This document shows positions 28,366 through 36,975 of a DNA stretch of 64,000 nucleotides, piece after piece. Position numbers and translations under genes: made by a program. Source of the DNA: an uncultured Acidobacteriota bacterium (GTDB lineage: Bacteria; Acidobacteriota; Terriglobia; Terriglobales; Acidobacteriaceae); contig CAILAC010000016.1 in the NCBI GenBank assembly GCA_903832055.1, positions 620,001 to 684,000 of the forward strand, written 5' to 3'. Under the pieces are notes generated by a model. It saw only the letters and a list, made by a program, of their open reading frames with translations. It did not search any database and was not told the DNA's origin. Every line of letters begins with the position of its first letter. Position 1 is the stretch's first letter.

Positions 28366-30048
28366 CTACTGGATCGGCGGCACATCGGTCGCATCCCCCA
28401 ACAGTTCCCAGCGCTGCAGGGCGATGGGGACATTCCCGTTGGTCCAGACAAAGTCGTGAAAGGCCTGCAATGAGAAGGCTGACCCCTGCTGCCGCCGCGC
28501 ATCGGCAAGCATCTGCATGATCTGCACCTTGCCAATCTGGTAAGTGATGGCCTGCCCTGGGGTGCTGGCGAACATCGCCGCCTCGCCCACGGCCGTCTTC
28601 TTGTCCATTGGCACGGTGCTCGCAAGGTATTCGGCCGCCTGCTGGAGCGAAAACTGACCGAGAGCCAGCTTTACATCCACCTCGACGCGCAGCGCCCTGA
28701 GGCGCATGAAGCTGTCAATGATCTCCCGCGTGCGAGGCCGGTCTTCAAACAAGCCCGCCTGCAGCATCATTTCTTCGGCATAAAAGCCGATGCCCTCATT
28801 GGCCCCTGAATCGTAGTAGTGCCGCCGAATCGGGTCGGCCTGATGCCACCCGAGCGCAAGCTGAAAGTAGTGCCCCGGCACACCTTCATGGACGATGATG
28901 GGCCGGGGATCTTTGGCCGTCGACAGGAAGAAGTATCCGAGGCTTGGGCTCGGGGTATGAATGTAGCTGGTGCCCGGCTCGGTCAGCCGACCGGGGCCGG
29001 TAAGGTCGTCGGTGACGCCAAGGTCTTCAAAGGGTTCGAGATACTTTGGCAGCAATTGGTTCTGGTAGTGCCGCATCCAGTCGGGGACGGTGAGGATTTT
29101 TTGCTCGGTGAGGAAGCGCCGGACGCTGGCCTCGTCCAACCGCTCCTGCTCAATCTGCGCCGCTGCGCTGGGGAAGATGGTCGCGGGGGGCTTGCCTGCC
29201 AGCCGCCCCTGCTCATACGCCTCAAAGGAAACAGCCCGGCTCCACTCCTGACGGCTGAGGGCCAGCATTTCCTCTGGCGTGTACGGGATCAGCGCTACGT
29301 TCCTGAGGAACCAGAGATAGTTTTCGCGGCCAATTGCTGTTTCAGTCTTTGCCCCGGCCAGCTTTGTCTGCAACCATGCGCGATAGTCGACCAGTGCTTT
29401 TGCCGCTGGCCCGGCTGCGGCCTTGAGTGCGGTGGCGTTTTCCGGGGTCAGCTCTGGAGTGAGCGCGGCAACTGTTGCCTGCATGCGCCCGACAACATCG
29501 TCGAGGCCGTCGATGGCGAGCTGCACAAAGGGTTGCCGCATGTCGGTGAGATTGGCCTTGCCGTCGCTGAGCGTGGCCGGAATCTGCCGCATCCGGGCGA
29601 CAATCTCCCCCTGCCGCGCGGCAGAAAAGGGCGGTGGCGGCAGCAGCAGCACAAAGACCGAACCGACGGTCTGGTCCACATAAAAGCCGGGGTTGCGCTT
29701 CCAGTTCTGCTCGAGGGCGAGCTCCCAGCGCACTCGGGCAATGGCCGCGCCGACCAGCCGGTAATCGACCTGCTCGGGGACGGTTGAGTTTGCGGCTGGC
29801 GTCAACGCATGCCAGCGCTGTTCAAATTTGGCCAGCGCGTCAAGTCGCGTCGCGACGGTCGCCGCCGCCCAATCCACCCGGAAGCCGACGGGCCGGTCGA
29901 TGCGGGGAATATCGTCGTTGGTGAAGGGCTGCTCAGCGGCCCGCCACTGCCAGAAGCTTTCGCTGAGCTCGGCCAGCGTCTCCGCGCTGGCCACCTGGCC
30001 CAGACATACCAGCATCAACAACGCAAACCCAATCCGCCGCAGAACCAT
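28366..30048 (-). CDS. DUF885 family protein (putative zinc peptidase-like)
   Basis: 560 residues with an N-terminal signal peptide (MVLRRIGFALLMLVCLGQVASAE). The hallmark HEGVPGH motif, His387-Glu388...His393, resembles a zinc-metallopeptidase site, and a conserved Glu-rich helix (GANEGIGFYAEEMMLQAG) follows. DUF885 proteins are numerous in acidobacteria and are thought to be secreted peptidases; activity is not established for this one. Same strand as the GH3 gene but 84 bases apart. Confidence 0.88.
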   Translation of the reverse strand: MVLRRIGFALLMLVCLGQVASAETLAELSESFWQWRAAEQPFTNDDIPRIDRPVGFRVDWAAATVATRLDALAKFEQRWHALTPAANSTVPEQVDYRLVGAAIARVRWELALEQNWKRNPGFYVDQTVGSVFVLLLPPPPFSAARQGEIVARMRQIPATLSDGKANLTDMRQPFVQLAIDGLDDVVGRMQATVAALTPELTPENATALKAAAGPAAKALVDYRAWLQTKLAGAKTETAIGRENYLWFLRNVALIPYTPEEMLALSRQEWSRAVSFEAYEQGRLAGKPPATIFPSAAAQIEQERLDEASVRRFLTEQKILTVPDWMRHYQNQLLPKYLEPFEDLGVTDDLTGPGRLTEPGTSYIHTPSPSLGYFFLSTAKDPRPIIVHEGVPGHYFQLALGWHQADPIRRHYYDSGANEGIGFYAEEMMLQAGLFEDRPRTREIIDSFMRLRALRVEVDVKLALGQFSLQQAAEYLASTVPMDKKTAVGEAAMFASTPGQAITYQIGKVQIMQMLADARRQQGSAFSLQAFHDFVWTNGNVPIALQRWELLGDATDVPPIQ

Positions 30049-30164
30049 CGCCCGCCTCCGTATTTTCAGAATGAGTCGTCAGTGTATCCGACATGCGGGG
30101 CAGTGCCGAGCCCGCGCCCAATGCAGTAAGCTTCTCTGCAACGAATCTTTGCTGGAGCTATCCC

Positions 30165-30926
30165 ATGCGTGTAACTGGAATTGTGACTTCACTGACCGCC
30201 CTTGCAGCCTGCTGTGCGCTCGGGATAGCAGCCTCCGCGCAGACGATTCAGATCAACCGCGAAAACAAGACCATCGCCATCAGCACCACCGACGAAGCGA
30301 CAGCGACCGCCGATGTGGCCGCGATCACGATTGGTTTTAGCATCTACAAGCCCGACGCTGACTCGGCGACACTGGAAGGTAGCCGTCTCTCCCATGCGAT
30401 CATGGACGTCTTTCACAAGGCTGGCGTGGAAGACAAGAGCATCGAAAGCGTTTCCCAGGGCCTGAACAGGAACACCAATTTTGACGATAAAGAATCCGCT
30501 GTCCAGCGCGCACAGCGGCAATTCCATTTCAGCCAAACTTGGGAAATCACCGCAAATCCAAAAGATGCCGCTCCCATCCTGCGCCTTGCTTTGGCTGCGG
30601 GAGCCAATGAAAGCGGCAATATCGATTGGCGATTCTCTGATCGCAAAGCCCTGCAGGCTCAAGCCGCCGCAAACGCCTTGGTCAAGGCACGTGCTGTTGC
30701 GAACCAGATGGCAGACGGGTTGCACGTCAAACTCGGGGCACTTATCTACGCTAGTAACGAGACACCGAACGCCAAGCTCTACTTCGTTCGCAAGAATGGC
30801 ACCTACACCCTGAACACTTCATCCGCTGAGATTGGGAATACCATCATGACCGCCCCTCCTCTTGAAATCCGTCCGCAGACGATTCGCGAAGAGGCGACGG
30901 TCTACGCGGTCTTCGCCATCGAGTAA
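30165..30926 (+). CDS. SIMPL-domain (DUF541) periplasmic protein
   Basis: 253 residues from MRVTGIVTSLTALAACC; this ATG has GGAG seven bases upstream, whereas the in-frame ATG at 30093 lacks a site. Signal peptide cleaved near ASAQ. The rest (INRENKTIAISTTDEATATADVAAITIGFSIYKPDADSATLEG ... VKARAVANQMADGLHVKLGAL) fits the SIMPL/DUF541 fold, which forms ring-like oligomers in the envelope. Function unknown; some relatives are linked to oxidative stress. Confidence 0.87.
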   Translation: MRVTGIVTSLTALAACCALGIAASAQTIQINRENKTIAISTTDEATATADVAAITIGFSIYKPDADSATLEGSRLSHAIMDVFHKAGVEDKSIESVSQGLNRNTNFDDKESAVQRAQRQFHFSQTWEITANPKDAAPILRLALAAGANESGNIDWRFSDRKALQAQAAANALVKARAVANQMADGLHVKLGALIYASNETPNAKLYFVRKNGTYTLNTSSAEIGNTIMTAPPLEIRPQTIREEATVYAVFAIE

Positions 30927-30942
30927 CGCCGTCGTTTGCCGG

Positions 30943-31497
30943 TTACTGCCGCTCAGCCGCCAGAAAGACGACTACGCCGCCGAGCAGTGCCAGCATTGCC
31001 ACGCCGGGAACGAGCATTGGCATGCTCTCCAGACCCTTTGCCGACAATGCTGGCAGCAGCGTCTCCAGTCGAAAGCCCTGCCACTGCCCCAGCCCGGCAA
31101 ACCAAGAACTCAGGCCGGAACCTAGTCCTGAACCTGCTGTCGCCCACCACGCCGCACCATTCTGAGCTTGTATCACCACAAACCCTGCGGCAACGGTGGC
31201 GAAGAGCGCGAGCGCGAAGACCTGCGCACCAAAGATGGGCCGCGCTATTCGTTCGACTGCCTCGTTGCGTCGGCGCAGTTGTGCACGCCACCACAGGATT
31301 CCCGGCGAGGGCAGCACGGCCGCCCGCGCCGACGCCGCGCTGGCCCGCCGAAAGGCCCCGGTGACGAGCACCAGGTCGCGGCAACTGCGGCAGGTCTCGA
31401 CATGGCCGCCCAGCTCTGCGGGGCACGCATGCGGCCATCGACCTGCCTCAAGCAGCGCCCTGACCTCGGGCTCGAATTGGCAACCTGTGAAAGTCAT
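30943..31497 (-). CDS. zinc-finger anti-sigma factor, membrane anchored
   Basis: 184 residues starting MTFTGCQFEPEVRALLEAG; ATG 31497 overlaps the sigma gene stop (ATGA). The zinc-binding anti-sigma motif is GHVETCRSC (His-x3-Cys-x2-Cys). Two or three hydrophobic segments follow (VFALALFATVAAGFVVI and GVAMLALLGGVVVFLAAE). It presumably holds the ECF sigma factor inactive at the inner membrane. A longer in-frame reading to 31656 lies wholly within the sigma gene and is not used. Confidence 0.82.
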   Translation of the reverse strand: MTFTGCQFEPEVRALLEAGRWPHACPAELGGHVETCRSCRDLVLVTGAFRRASAASARAAVLPSPGILWWRAQLRRRNEAVERIARPIFGAQVFALALFATVAAGFVVIQAQNGAAWWATAGSGLGSGLSSWFAGLGQWQGFRLETLLPALSAKGLESMPMLVPGVAMLALLGGVVVFLAAERQ

Positions 31498-32135
31498 CGC
31501 GCGCGGCCTTCCTGTGAGGTTTGTGTGCCCTGCTCCCGCAAGATCGCGGCAATCTTGCGCCGCGCACGGAACAACAGCAGCCGGATACTGGCCGTGCCGA
31601 GCCCAGTGACCTCGGCAATTTCCTTGTGCGAATAGCCCTCGGCATGCGCGAGCCACAGGATCTGCCGGTCGCGCAGCCGCAGCTTGGCCAGCGCCGGGCC
31701 GAGTACGGCCTGCGAATCTTCGCGTGCCTCATCTGCTGAAGCAGCGAAGTACTCTTCCGGCACTTCGTCAATTGACCTGGCCCGGGGTTTGCGCCAGTGG
31801 TCTTTGAGTAGATTCGTAGCAATCTGAAAGAGATACCGGCGGCTGGCGACCTCACCGTCCTCCGAAGCAGGGGCACCCCGTGCGCACAAAAAGCGCACAA
31901 AGCTCTCCTGCATCAGGTCGTCGGCCAGGCCTGGGTCCCCTGAAACCCGCGCCAGGTACGCCCACAGCGGGCGCGCCGAGCGCAGGTAAAAGGCGGCAAA
32001 GGCATCGCCATCCATGCGCAGGGCAGAGAGGCCCAGCTGGTCTACAGCCAGCGAAGCCTCCCCGGCCTTCGAGTTTGGAAGCACAAACTCCCAGATCAAT
32101 CCGACCGCCCTCTCGTTACTGCACGCGACGCTCAC
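31494..32135 (-). CDS. ECF-type RNA polymerase sigma factor
   Basis: 213 residues. Region 2 is seen at FAAFYLRSARPLWAYLARVSGDPGLADDLMQESFVRFL (about 45-82) and region 4 at LAKLRLRDRQILWLAHAEGYSHKEIAEVTGLGTASIRLLLFRARRKI (about 150-197). Directs transcription of an extracytoplasmic-stress regulon. The start is GTG at 32135, whose codon overlaps the stop of the upstream membrane-protein gene by 4 bases; the anti-sigma gene overlaps its stop. A shorter start at MDGDAFAAFYL is possible. Confidence 0.92.
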   Translation of the reverse strand: MSVACSNERAVGLIWEFVLPNSKAGEASLAVDQLGLSALRMDGDAFAAFYLRSARPLWAYLARVSGDPGLADDLMQESFVRFLCARGAPASEDGEVASRRYLFQIATNLLKDHWRKPRARSIDEVPEEYFAASADEAREDSQAVLGPALAKLRLRDRQILWLAHAEGYSHKEIAEVTGLGTASIRLLLFRARRKIAAILREQGTQTSQEGRAR

Positions 32136-33091
32136 CGCTCGTTACGATCCTGAGCCGTCAGCCCACGCTGCCCATTGCCAGCCTCTGGCATCAGGCCCAG
32201 CCGACCGGCCAGCACCCAGGTAATCCCTGCAGAAACAATAAACCCAATCCCCGGCATCAACACCAGCACACCCAGGACCCGCATCGGCACTTCCATATCC
32301 GCCTGCGTATGCCGCAGAAGCAGAAAACCAAGGCCCAGTAGCAGGAGCACAATGCCGATCTGCAACGGATTGAGTACGCGCGCGACTGCGTTGGGCATCG
32401 GCTGCGTTGGTTCAAAGTCCACCGGAATCGGCGCTGCCTCAAGGAACCGCCTACCCGCATCTGTATTCATATACGTAAGCAACTCGTCGCTGGTGCCAAA
32501 CTTGTCAATCAGCTTGCCGTGTACCTCGGTTTGCAGCTTGAAGATGCGCCCCCAGCGGCGGTTTTCAAGAAACTGCCGGATCAGCCAGAGAAGTGCCCCG
32601 AGGACACATACAAAGATGACAAAGGGCCCACCTTGTTCAATGATCATCTCCATCCCTGACCGCTCATAACGGGGTTGCACCAGTTCGGGCCAAACCGCCC
32701 GCTCGAGCGCCTGGTCTTGCCCGCCGTCATGATCCTTGAGCTTGGTGAAGAGGTAAAAATCAGGATTCAGTCCAATTTCCGGATGGCTGTCAAGGTACTG
32801 GGCCAGTTGCGGATTGTTGCGCCGGACGTACTCCTGATTTGACAGCAGCGAAGGGTCCCGCGCGACGACTGTGGTCAGCGTCGGGCTGAGCTTAAGCAGC
32901 CGGATCAGCTCCTCCTGGGTGGCGGCCAGGTCTTTGTCTGAAATCACGGCAGCAGGAGCTGCATGGGCCGCGGGCGTGGCGGTGGCGGGGTGAGTCTGCG
33001 CCCCGGCCAGAACTGCAGACCCGCCTATCAGAATCGTTGAAAGTGTCAGTAAACTCGCCGCCCGGCGGGCGCTTTTGAACCATGTATGCAT
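32132..33091 (-). CDS. uncharacterised membrane protein of the ECF operon
   Basis: 319 residues with a signal peptide or anchor (RAASLLTLSTILIGGSAVLAGAQ), a periplasmic helical segment (SDKDLAATQEELIRLLKLSPTLTTVV...), one membrane helix at GPFVIFVCVLGALLWLIRQFL, a cytoplasmic region (RIFKLQTEVHGKLIDKFGTSDELLTYM) and two more helices near the end. It precedes the sigma gene with overlapping start and stop codons, so it may sense or transmit the envelope signal. No family recognised. A GAGGAGA ribosome site precedes the ATG. Confidence 0.75.
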   Translation of the reverse strand: MHTWFKSARRAASLLTLSTILIGGSAVLAGAQTHPATATPAAHAAPAAVISDKDLAATQEELIRLLKLSPTLTTVVARDPSLLSNQEYVRRNNPQLAQYLDSHPEIGLNPDFYLFTKLKDHDGGQDQALERAVWPELVQPRYERSGMEMIIEQGGPFVIFVCVLGALLWLIRQFLENRRWGRIFKLQTEVHGKLIDKFGTSDELLTYMNTDAGRRFLEAAPIPVDFEPTQPMPNAVARVLNPLQIGIVLLLLGLGFLLLRHTQADMEVPMRVLGVLVLMPGIGFIVSAGITWVLAGRLGLMPEAGNGQRGLTAQDRNER

Positions 33092-33249
33092 TGCAGGTCT
33101 CCTCAGAATTTTAGGTCAATCCCTGGCCGGTGAGCGAAGCCGCTCTCAGCCATCTGCCCATACAACGAATCAGGGCTGAGTTTGGTTAACAGAAAATCTT
33201 TCCCGCTCATTTTGCGGGCAGGAACGGCATCCCTTAGGCTGATACCAGC

Positions 33250-33807
33250 ATGGAATTCTCGATTCGCCCCGCCCAGGAAGCCGATATTGCCACCCTGCAC
33301 GCGCTCATTGAGGCCTCAGTTCGCGGCCTGCAGGCTGGCGACTACACGCCCGCGCAGATTGCCGGGGCGCTTGGCACGGTGCTGGGGCTGGATACCCAGC
33401 TCATCTGCGACCAGACCTACTTCGTGGCCGAGACCGTTGAAGCCGAACCGAAAATCGCGGGCAGCGGCGGCTGGTCCAAACGCAAGACGCTCTTTGGCGC
33501 GGATCAGGCAGCAGTACGTGAGCCGGAACTGCTCGACCCGGCCGTCGATGCGGCGAAGATTCGCGCGATTTTTGTTCACCCGGAATACGCGCGACGCGGT
33601 CTGGGCACGCAGATCCTGGCCCACGTCGAAAGAGCCGCCTACGAAGCTGGCTTTTGCCATTTCGAGATGGGCTCGACGCTGACCGGAGTGCCGCTCTACA
33701 CGCTGAAAGGCTACCGCGCGGTTGAGCAGATCGCCGTCCCGCTCAACAACGGCGAAGCACTCCCCATCGTCAAGATGGTCAAGATGGCAAAAATGGGCGA
33801 GCCCTGA
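33250..33807 (+). CDS. GNAT family N-acetyltransferase
   Basis: 185-residue acetyl-CoA-dependent acetyltransferase. The CoA-binding motif is FVHPEYARRGLGTQILAHVERAA (about 98-121), preceded by a beta-strand carrying the substrate. N-terminus MEFSIRPAQEADIATLHALI is typical. The substrate is unknown. Confidence 0.9.
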   Translation: MEFSIRPAQEADIATLHALIEASVRGLQAGDYTPAQIAGALGTVLGLDTQLICDQTYFVAETVEAEPKIAGSGGWSKRKTLFGADQAAVREPELLDPAVDAAKIRAIFVHPEYARRGLGTQILAHVERAAYEAGFCHFEMGSTLTGVPLYTLKGYRAVEQIAVPLNNGEALPIVKMVKMAKMGEP

Positions 33808-33848
33808 GTTCTGCAACTCCCCTCGCCGTTGTATCGTCATGTACAGAG

Positions 33849-34631
33849 ATGGCTACCAACGTCGAAGCACCCAAAGCCGCCAGCCCTTCTGTTGCGCGCA
33901 ACCTGCGTTCCTTGCAGCCCCAGCCCGAGGCTGAAGAGCTCTACCGCCGCTGGCTCAGCTTTCTCGACGAGGAATTCACGCGCCACCAGGCTGCTGAGCG
34001 CCGCGCTGAAATCGTGCGCGACCAGCTCTTCCAGCTCTATCTGGGGCGGCCACACGGCGGAAAACTCAACTTTACCCTGACCAGCGAACTGCCCCTGAAC
34101 GTGCTGCAGCTTTCGCTCGACCCCGGCAACATTACCCTTGAGGCGCAGCACTTTGCCGACGTTGACCCGGAGCGTTTTGCCCGCAGCAAACCGCTGCTGT
34201 GGTTCTGGCAGATGTTTGACCGGTCTCCCATTGGGCTGAATCACTGGCTCGGCATCCGCTTCCGCTGCATGCTGGGGCACCACCTCTTTGCGCACATGGG
34301 CAAGGGCGTGCGCATCGACCACGGCGTCGAACTGACCTATGGCTACAATCTTTCGATTGGCGACGGGGTCATCATCCGCCATCGCGCTTTGCTTGATGAC
34401 CGCGCCCAGATCACTCTGGGGCAGGGAGCGGTGATTGGCACGTATGCACGCGTTTATTCCCATTCGCATGACAAGCACGACTACGACAAGGTGGTCTTTG
34501 CGCCCACTACGATTGGCGCAAGGGCCAGAGTCGGCGCGCACACGGTGGTGTTGGCCGGGACCCAGTTAGCGGAAGGGGCAATCGTGGGGCCGCAAGGTAC
34601 GGCAGGGGAAAGTAGCGATCTGTCGGCTTGA
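33849..34631 (+). CDS. left-handed beta-helix (hexapeptide-repeat) acyltransferase
   Basis: 260 residues. The C-terminal 100 residues show hexapeptide-repeat turns (LGHHLFAHMGKGVRIDHGVELTYGYNLSIGDGVIIRHRALLDDRAQITLGQGAVIGTYARVYSHSHD, then ARARVGAHTVVLAGTQLAEGAIVGP), forming a left-handed beta helix that binds acyl-CoA. The N-terminal 130 residues are helical and specific to a subgroup. Probably an O- or N-acetyltransferase of a sugar or antibiotic-like substrate. Follows the GNAT gene by 41 bases. Confidence 0.82.
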   Translation: MATNVEAPKAASPSVARNLRSLQPQPEAEELYRRWLSFLDEEFTRHQAAERRAEIVRDQLFQLYLGRPHGGKLNFTLTSELPLNVLQLSLDPGNITLEAQHFADVDPERFARSKPLLWFWQMFDRSPIGLNHWLGIRFRCMLGHHLFAHMGKGVRIDHGVELTYGYNLSIGDGVIIRHRALLDDRAQITLGQGAVIGTYARVYSHSHDKHDYDKVVFAPTTIGARARVGAHTVVLAGTQLAEGAIVGPQGTAGESSDLSA

Positions 34632-34640
34632 CCGGAATTG

Positions 34641-34690
34641 TCATCCTGAACGAAGTGAAAGGTCCGCTTTTCACACTCACACTCACACTG
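34641..34690. repeat. intergenic repeat with TCATCCTGAAC motif and a hexanucleotide tract
   Basis: A TCATCCTGAACGAAGTGAAA segment starts at 34641 and is followed by nearly three ACACTC units (34673-34689). A diverged copy of the first part lies at 62150-62173 (TCATTCTGAATGCGGCGAAG). Such segments recur between genes in many acidobacteria. Confidence 0.5.
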
Positions 34691-34694
34691 GCCT

Positions 34695-34916
34695 TCATAA
34701 ACGCTTGCGCAGGCTCTCGACGACAAAGTAGCCAATTACTGCCGCCACAACCGCAATCCCAAAATTAATCCATGTGAATATATCGCCGAGCGCCCAGAGC
34801 AGCCCACGGCTTTGGGCCGCGCCGGAGTGGTTGAACTCTCCCATGAGGAGATTGGAATAAAACAGAAAGATAATGAAGCCGACCTCAGTCAGCGCCCGGC
34901 CAATAGTCTTGTTCAT
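34695..34916 (-). CDS. small two-helix membrane protein
   Basis: 73 residues with two hydrophobic stretches (EVGFIIFLFYSNLLMGEF and TWINFGIAVVAAVIGYFVVESL) and a basic C-terminus (RKRL). No family recognised. It stands alone between two genes on the other strand. Confidence 0.65.
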   Translation of the reverse strand: MNKTIGRALTEVGFIIFLFYSNLLMGEFNHSGAAQSRGLLWALGDIFTWINFGIAVVAAVIGYFVVESLRKRL

Positions 34917-35037
34917 GCACCCACCTTAACGTGCACTGAGCATTGGGGCCAAACACTTTCCGCAGCAACGTTGCATACCCCGCCATGCTAACCTGACCGC
35001 ATCCCCGCAGAGGCCCTGCGCCTCAGGAGAAACATCT

Positions 35038-35763
35038 TTGCAAGCATCCGGTATTCAGCTCGTCGTTGCGCTTTACCAGTTCGTCATCCTGATCTTTTCT
35101 CTCTCTTGCCACGAGTGTGCTCATGCCTGGATGGCTTCGCGACTGGGGGACCAGACGGCGCGCATGCAGGGCCGCGTCACGCTGAACCCGATCAAGCATA
35201 TTGACCCTATCGGAACTCTGCTCTTTCCGGCGCTGATGATCTTTGGCCCCGTGATGGGCATGGGCGGTGCCGGCATGATGATTGGCTGGGCCAAGCCGAC
35301 CCCAGTGCTCACCCGCAACTTCAAGCACATTCGCCGTGACGACAATCTGACGACTCTGGCCGGGCCCGCGTCGAACCTGCTGCTGGTCTTCGCCTCCTTT
35401 GCCCTGCTGGTGCTGCTCATCCTCGCCATCCCAGGCGGCCACGACGCGGTGATTAACGCGACCAACATGGAAATCGACCTCAGCTCGCAGACCGCTCCCC
35501 AGGCCCTGGCCCTGCTGGGATGGCTGATGATTGAGGTCAACATCGCCCTGATGGTCTTTAATCTGCTGCCCATTCCTCCGCTGGATGGCAGCCACGTGCT
35601 GCGCAATATGCTGCCCTATAACGCACTCGCCACCTACGATCAGTTTGCCCGCTACGGGTTTTTCCTTATCCTCATCCTGGGCCGCTACGTTGTCGGGTTC
35701 TTTATGGAACCAATTCTCCATGTCGTCGTCACTGCCCTGATTCTTTTCCTCCGCATCCGCTAG
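35038..35763 (+). CDS. site-2 protease-like zinc peptidase (M50 family)
   Basis: Intramembrane metalloprotease, 241 residues. The zinc motif is His25-Glu26-x-x-His29 in SCHECAHAW, inside the first membrane helix; the third ligand is Asp183 in NLLPIPPLDGSHV. About five or six membrane segments. TTG start with AGGAGA seven bases upstream. This compact subgroup lacks a PDZ domain, unlike RseP; its substrate is unknown. Confidence 0.9.
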   Translation: MQASGIQLVVALYQFVILIFSLSCHECAHAWMASRLGDQTARMQGRVTLNPIKHIDPIGTLLFPALMIFGPVMGMGGAGMMIGWAKPTPVLTRNFKHIRRDDNLTTLAGPASNLLLVFASFALLVLLILAIPGGHDAVINATNMEIDLSSQTAPQALALLGWLMIEVNIALMVFNLLPIPPLDGSHVLRNMLPYNALATYDQFARYGFFLILILGRYVVGFFMEPILHVVVTALILFLRIR

Positions 35764-35826
35764 CAAGCGAATCACGCGCGTAACTTGCAAATTACCCCCG
35801 ACCTACGCCACTCTTGCAGGGACGCT

Positions 35827-36759
35827 ATGCCCACCCCGCCTCGCCAATCACGGCCCCGCGAATCCAGGCACACCCGTGCAAGCCAGGCGACCCGCCACAT
35901 CCGCATCGCCCTCTTCCGCGCCCTCCACCAGACTCTGCAGAACGAGGCTCTGGACCGCGCCAAGGCCACCGCCTACTCCGGCATGCTCATGCTTTTCCCC
36001 GCTTTCCTCGTCCTCACCACCCTGCTGGCCCTCGTTCCCGCTGGGAACACGCTGCTCGATGCCCTCCGCAATGCAAGCGAACAGTTCCTGCCTGCCGATA
36101 CGATGTCGCTGCTGCTCTCCTACTTCCAGACCCAGCGCGCCTTTTCTCTGCAGGTCATCCTCTCCGCCGCCACGCTTTCGCTCTTTGCCGCGCTCGGAGT
36201 CATGCTCTCCCTCATGGGCGGATTTCAACATGCCTACCAACTGCCCGCCCCCGGCACCCCTGGCGCATGGACTTTCTGGCAAATGCGCGTTCGCGCCCTG
36301 CTCCTGGTCCCCATTGCGCTCGTGCCGCTCTCCCTCGCCACCGCCATCCTCGTTTTTGGCCAGCCCATCGAGCAGTGGATGATCGACAACTCCGAGCACG
36401 AGCTCCACGTCATCGTCCTCATTCTCTGGAGACTCGCTCGCTGGTCGCTCGCCCTGCTCACCAGCACCGCAGTCCTTGGAGCGCTCTACCACTACGGCAC
36501 CCACAGCCGCGAAGGCTGGACTCGTGTGCTGCCTGGGGCGATCACGGCGACGCTGTTGTGGTTTCCTGCGACCCTCACCTTTGGCTGGTACGTCACCCGC
36601 GTCGCGGACTACACCATCATCTACGGCTCCCTTGGCACCGCCATCGCAACCCTTGTGTGGCTGTACCTCACCTCCTTCAGCGTCCTGCTCGGCGCAAATC
36701 TCAACGGGGCCCTCTACCGCCAGAGAACCACCCCCGATTCCCCCGTCAAATCCTTGTGA
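35827..36759 (+). CDS. YihY/virulence factor BrkB family membrane protein
   Basis: 310 residues from MPTPPRQSRPRESRHTRAS; ATG 35827 has AGGGA nearby and is preferred to a TTG 42 bases earlier. Six membrane segments, with the family pattern DRAKATAYSGMLMLFPAFLVLTTLLALVP near the start and YGSLGTAIATLVWLYLTSFSVLLGANLNGAL at the end. Function unclear; some homologues were wrongly called RNase BN. Confidence 0.9.
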   Translation: MPTPPRQSRPRESRHTRASQATRHIRIALFRALHQTLQNEALDRAKATAYSGMLMLFPAFLVLTTLLALVPAGNTLLDALRNASEQFLPADTMSLLLSYFQTQRAFSLQVILSAATLSLFAALGVMLSLMGGFQHAYQLPAPGTPGAWTFWQMRVRALLLVPIALVPLSLATAILVFGQPIEQWMIDNSEHELHVIVLILWRLARWSLALLTSTAVLGALYHYGTHSREGWTRVLPGAITATLLWFPATLTFGWYVTRVADYTIIYGSLGTAIATLVWLYLTSFSVLLGANLNGALYRQRTTPDSPVKSL

Positions 36760-36975
36760 GTTCGACCCTAAACTTCTCGTCGTCCGCCCTTTCACAGGGG
36801 CAGTCCACGCACCCCTGCCCCACCGCTCTTGTACAATTGGACGGACTGGACCCCAACGCATGACTGCAGCAAACCGGCTTTACTTCCCCCGGCCTGAACT
36901 CAAACGCGTTCGCCCCCGTCTCGACCGCCATTACTGTTCTGAACACATTTTTTCGAACCACCCGGAGCGCCACTG

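Noticed and set aside
35848-36861. 337-codon open frame on the minus strand
   Set aside because: Antisense to the YihY/BrkB gene; composition is Gly/Glu/Asp shadow sequence.
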